In this document: piece by piece, positions 4,572 to 5,747 of the stretch
Position numbering within the stretch: position 1 is the first letter of the stretch
How the letters are laid out: every line of letters begins with the position of its first letter
Notes under the pieces: generated by a model
Told to the model about the DNA's origin: nothing
Database searches by the model: none
Seen by the model: the letters and a program-made list of their open reading frames with translations, nothing else
Assembly: GCA_958431945.1 (NCBI GenBank)
Contig: CAUASQ010000103.1
Coordinates: 1 to 5,747 of the forward strand
Length of the DNA: 5,747 nt
Reading direction: 5' to 3'
Origin: an uncultured Collinsella sp.
GTDB lineage: Bacteria > Actinomycetota > Coriobacteriia > Coriobacteriales > Coriobacteriaceae
Position numbers and translations under genes: made by a program

Positions 4572-5540
4572 GTGAACGCACACGATCTGGTTCAGGAAAT
4601 TATCGAGCGCAAGGGCAAGATTGAGAACGTCTTTTGGATCGCCTGCGGCGGTTCGATGATCGACCTGATGCCGGCCAACGAGCTGCTCAAGCGCGAGGCC
4701 ACCACGTTTACCTCGACGGTCTACACGGCACGCGAGTTTTGCCTGATGGCTCCCAAGAGTCTTGGCGAGAAGTCACTCGTCATCGCCTGCAGCCACAGCG
4801 GCAATACGCAGGAAGTCGTCGACGGTTGCGAGATGGCGCTGGCCGCCGGCGCCGAGGTTGTCGCCCTCACTGACTGCGAGGGCTCCAAGATCGACAACGG
4901 CAAGTGGACCACCTGGGTCTATCCGTGGGGCGAAGGCGTGCCGCAGGCCGAGGTGCCGCAGGGCATCGGCGCCCTGATCGCCGCCGAACTGCTCGACCAG
5001 CAGGAGGGTTACGAGGCACTCGCCGACATGTACGCCGGCCTTAAGCAGATGGATGCGCTGCTGCCCGCTGCCCGTGAGAAGGTCAATGCCGAGCTGGGCG
5101 ATCGCTTTGCCGAGCTCTGCCAGCAGCATAAGTTCTTCTACATTCTGGGGTCCGGCCCCAACTTTAGCCAGACCTACGCCATGGCCATCTGCTCGCTCAT
5201 GGAGATGCAGTGGCAGCACTGCTGCTATATCCACTCCGGCGAGTACTTCCACGGCCCGTTCGAAGCCACCGAGCCCGGCGTGTTCTACTTTGTACAGCTC
5301 GGATCGGGCGAGTGCCGCCCCATGGAGGAGCGTGCGCTCGCGTTCCTCAACACGCATACCGATACGGTCATGGTGCTCGACGCGCTCGAGTACGGCGTGG
5401 GCGACGTGCCTGCCAGCGTGCGTTCGTACCTGGAGCCGATCTTCTTCTACAACATGAGCTGCGAGCTGCGCGCCGCCCGCGGAAAGGTGTTCGACCACAG
5501 CCCTGAGATTCGTCGCTACATGGGCATCGAGCAGTACTAA
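4572..5540 (+). CDS. FrlB-like SIS-domain sugar-phosphate deglycase (fructosamine-6-phosphate deglycase family)
   Basis: A 322-residue cytoplasmic protein with two SIS folds, near the size of E. coli FrlB. FrlB cleaves fructoselysine 6-phosphate to glucose 6-phosphate and lysine; relatives act on glucoselysine 6-phosphate or 6-phosphofructose-aspartate. The first SIS part has WIACGGSMID (22-31), TAREF (52-56) and the phosphate-binding loop SHSGNTQEVV (74-83). The second has ILGSGPNFSQ (191-200), then LMEMQWQHCCYIHSGEYFHG (209-228). E211 and H227 are 16 residues apart, like GlmS E488/H504 and the acid-base pair of FraB/FrlB. The ending FDHSPEIRRYMGIEQY resembles the FrlB C-terminus. Start is GTG behind AAGGAGG. 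It has its own promoter and a following terminator; no sugar-amine kinase or transporter is in view. The family is fairly sure; the exact substrate is not, so I give no gene symbol. Confidence 0.85.
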   Translation: MNAHDLVQEIIERKGKIENVFWIACGGSMIDLMPANELLKREATTFTSTVYTAREFCLMAPKSLGEKSLVIACSHSGNTQEVVDGCEMALAAGAEVVALTDCEGSKIDNGKWTTWVYPWGEGVPQAEVPQGIGALIAAELLDQQEGYEALADMYAGLKQMDALLPAAREKVNAELGDRFAELCQQHKFFYILGSGPNFSQTYAMAICSLMEMQWQHCCYIHSGEYFHGPFEATEPGVFYFVQLGSGECRPMEERALAFLNTHTDTVMVLDALEYGVGDVPASVRSYLEPIFFYNMSCELRAARGKVFDHSPEIRRYMGIEQY

Positions 5541-5589
5541 GTAACGGGAAAAGTATTCACCTTCGATTCGCAGGGGCACTGCGTGAGTC

Positions 5590-5632
5590 AAAAAAGCGGG
5601 CCGCGCCGGTAGTATTCCGGCGCGGCTCGCTT
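5590..5632. terminator. Bidirectional intrinsic terminator between convergent genes
   Basis: The stem is AGCGGGCCGCGCCGG (5595-5609) with CCGGCGCGGCTCGCT (5617-5631), 15 pairs with one G-T type pair and a seven-base loop. On the minus strand the hairpin is followed by six T (the A run 5590-5595 on the plus strand), a textbook terminator for the convergent gene ending at 5674. On the plus strand only a short TT follows, so termination of the FrlB-like gene, whose stop is 54 bases before, is probable but weaker. Confidence 0.85.
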
Positions 5633-5673
5633 AGTATCGCGCTTAGATTCGCAAGGTTGCGGTAGCTAGCGGC

Positions 5674-5747
5674 CTACTTTGCGTCGTAGGCCTCGGCGTC
5701 CCACCAGTCGAGCTGGGCGATGTTGTCGCGGATGTGCTGGCAGCTCT
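5674..5747 (-). CDS. Unidentified minus-strand gene, last 23 codons (start outside window)
   Basis: Reading the minus strand from the right edge gives SCQHIRDNIAQLDWWDAEAY then DAK and a TAG stop (complement of 5674-5676). The codons are mostly G/C-ending, in line with the other genes, and a strong T-tailed terminator for this strand begins 42 bases further on. Both facts support a real convergent gene. The fragment has an acidic, Trp-Trp-containing C-terminus that I cannot tie to a family, so no function is proposed. Confidence 0.65.
   Translation of the reverse strand, partial: SCQHIRDNIAQLDWWDAEAYDAK

Noticed and set aside
4773..5591. 272-codon minus-strand open frame opposite the FrlB-like gene
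   Set aside because: Antisense shadow; it would run through the base of the terminator region and has no family resemblance.
5652..5661. Small inverted repeat CGCA/TGCG near the end of the minus-strand gene
   Set aside because: Only four pairs with a four-base loop; too short to support a function.

Overview
The window looks like chromosomal DNA from a high-GC, anaerobic, gut-type actinobacterium. A Collinsella-like member of the Coriobacteriia is my best guess. I base this on the strong G/C preference at third codon positions, the mix of genes (YitT-type protein, HutC-type GntR regulators, RecQ, an amino-sugar or fructosamine SIS protein) and the short GC-poor regulatory islands between GC-rich genes. 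This is an inference from reading; no search was run.

Layout, left to right. (1) The 3' end of a plus-strand gene for a YitT-family membrane protein, of which only the soluble DUF2179-like C-terminal domain is in view (1-404). (2) A 237-bp gap (405-641) with two stem-loops and an 81-bp AT-rich island (about 26% GC) that holds short direct and inverted repeats, just before the next gene. (3) A GntR/HutC-family regulator with a UTRA effector domain (642-1361). (4) A 328-bp gap (1362-1689) with a perfect 12-bp hairpin right after the stop codon, a 99-nt extended stem-loop, a small tandem repeat built on a TTGGGGACGTTCCTT core, and a promoter with a perfect TATAAT box. (5) A complete RecQ DNA helicase (1690-3669). 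(6) A second GntR/HutC-UTRA regulator (3672-4427), starting two bases after the recQ stop and so probably cotranscribed with it. (7) A 144-bp regulatory region with a good extended -10 promoter, four copies of the half-site ATAGRAC in two pairs, a partial palindrome over the -35 box, and a leader stem-loop. (8) A complete FrlB-like double-SIS sugar-phosphate deglycase gene (4572-5540), starting at GTG behind a near-ideal Shine-Dalgarno sequence. (9) A bidirectional intrinsic terminator, then the last 23 codons of a convergent minus-strand gene I cannot identify (5674-5747).

How it may work together. The FrlB-like protein keeps the Glu and His positions used in the FrlB/GlmS isomerase fold. 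It probably cleaves a 6-phosphorylated Amadori compound (fructoselysine-6-phosphate or a relative) into glucose 6-phosphate and an amine. The HutC-UTRA regulator just upstream is the natural candidate for sensing that phosphosugar and binding the repeated operator-like sites, one pair of which overlaps the predicted transcription start. No kinase or transporter for such a pathway lies in the window, so the deglycase looks like a single-gene unit whose partners are elsewhere. RecQ is a housekeeping DNA-repair gene that appears to share its transcript with the regulator. The most interesting point is the regulatory architecture in front of the deglycase. I saw no tRNA, rRNA, CRISPR array or intact mobile element.
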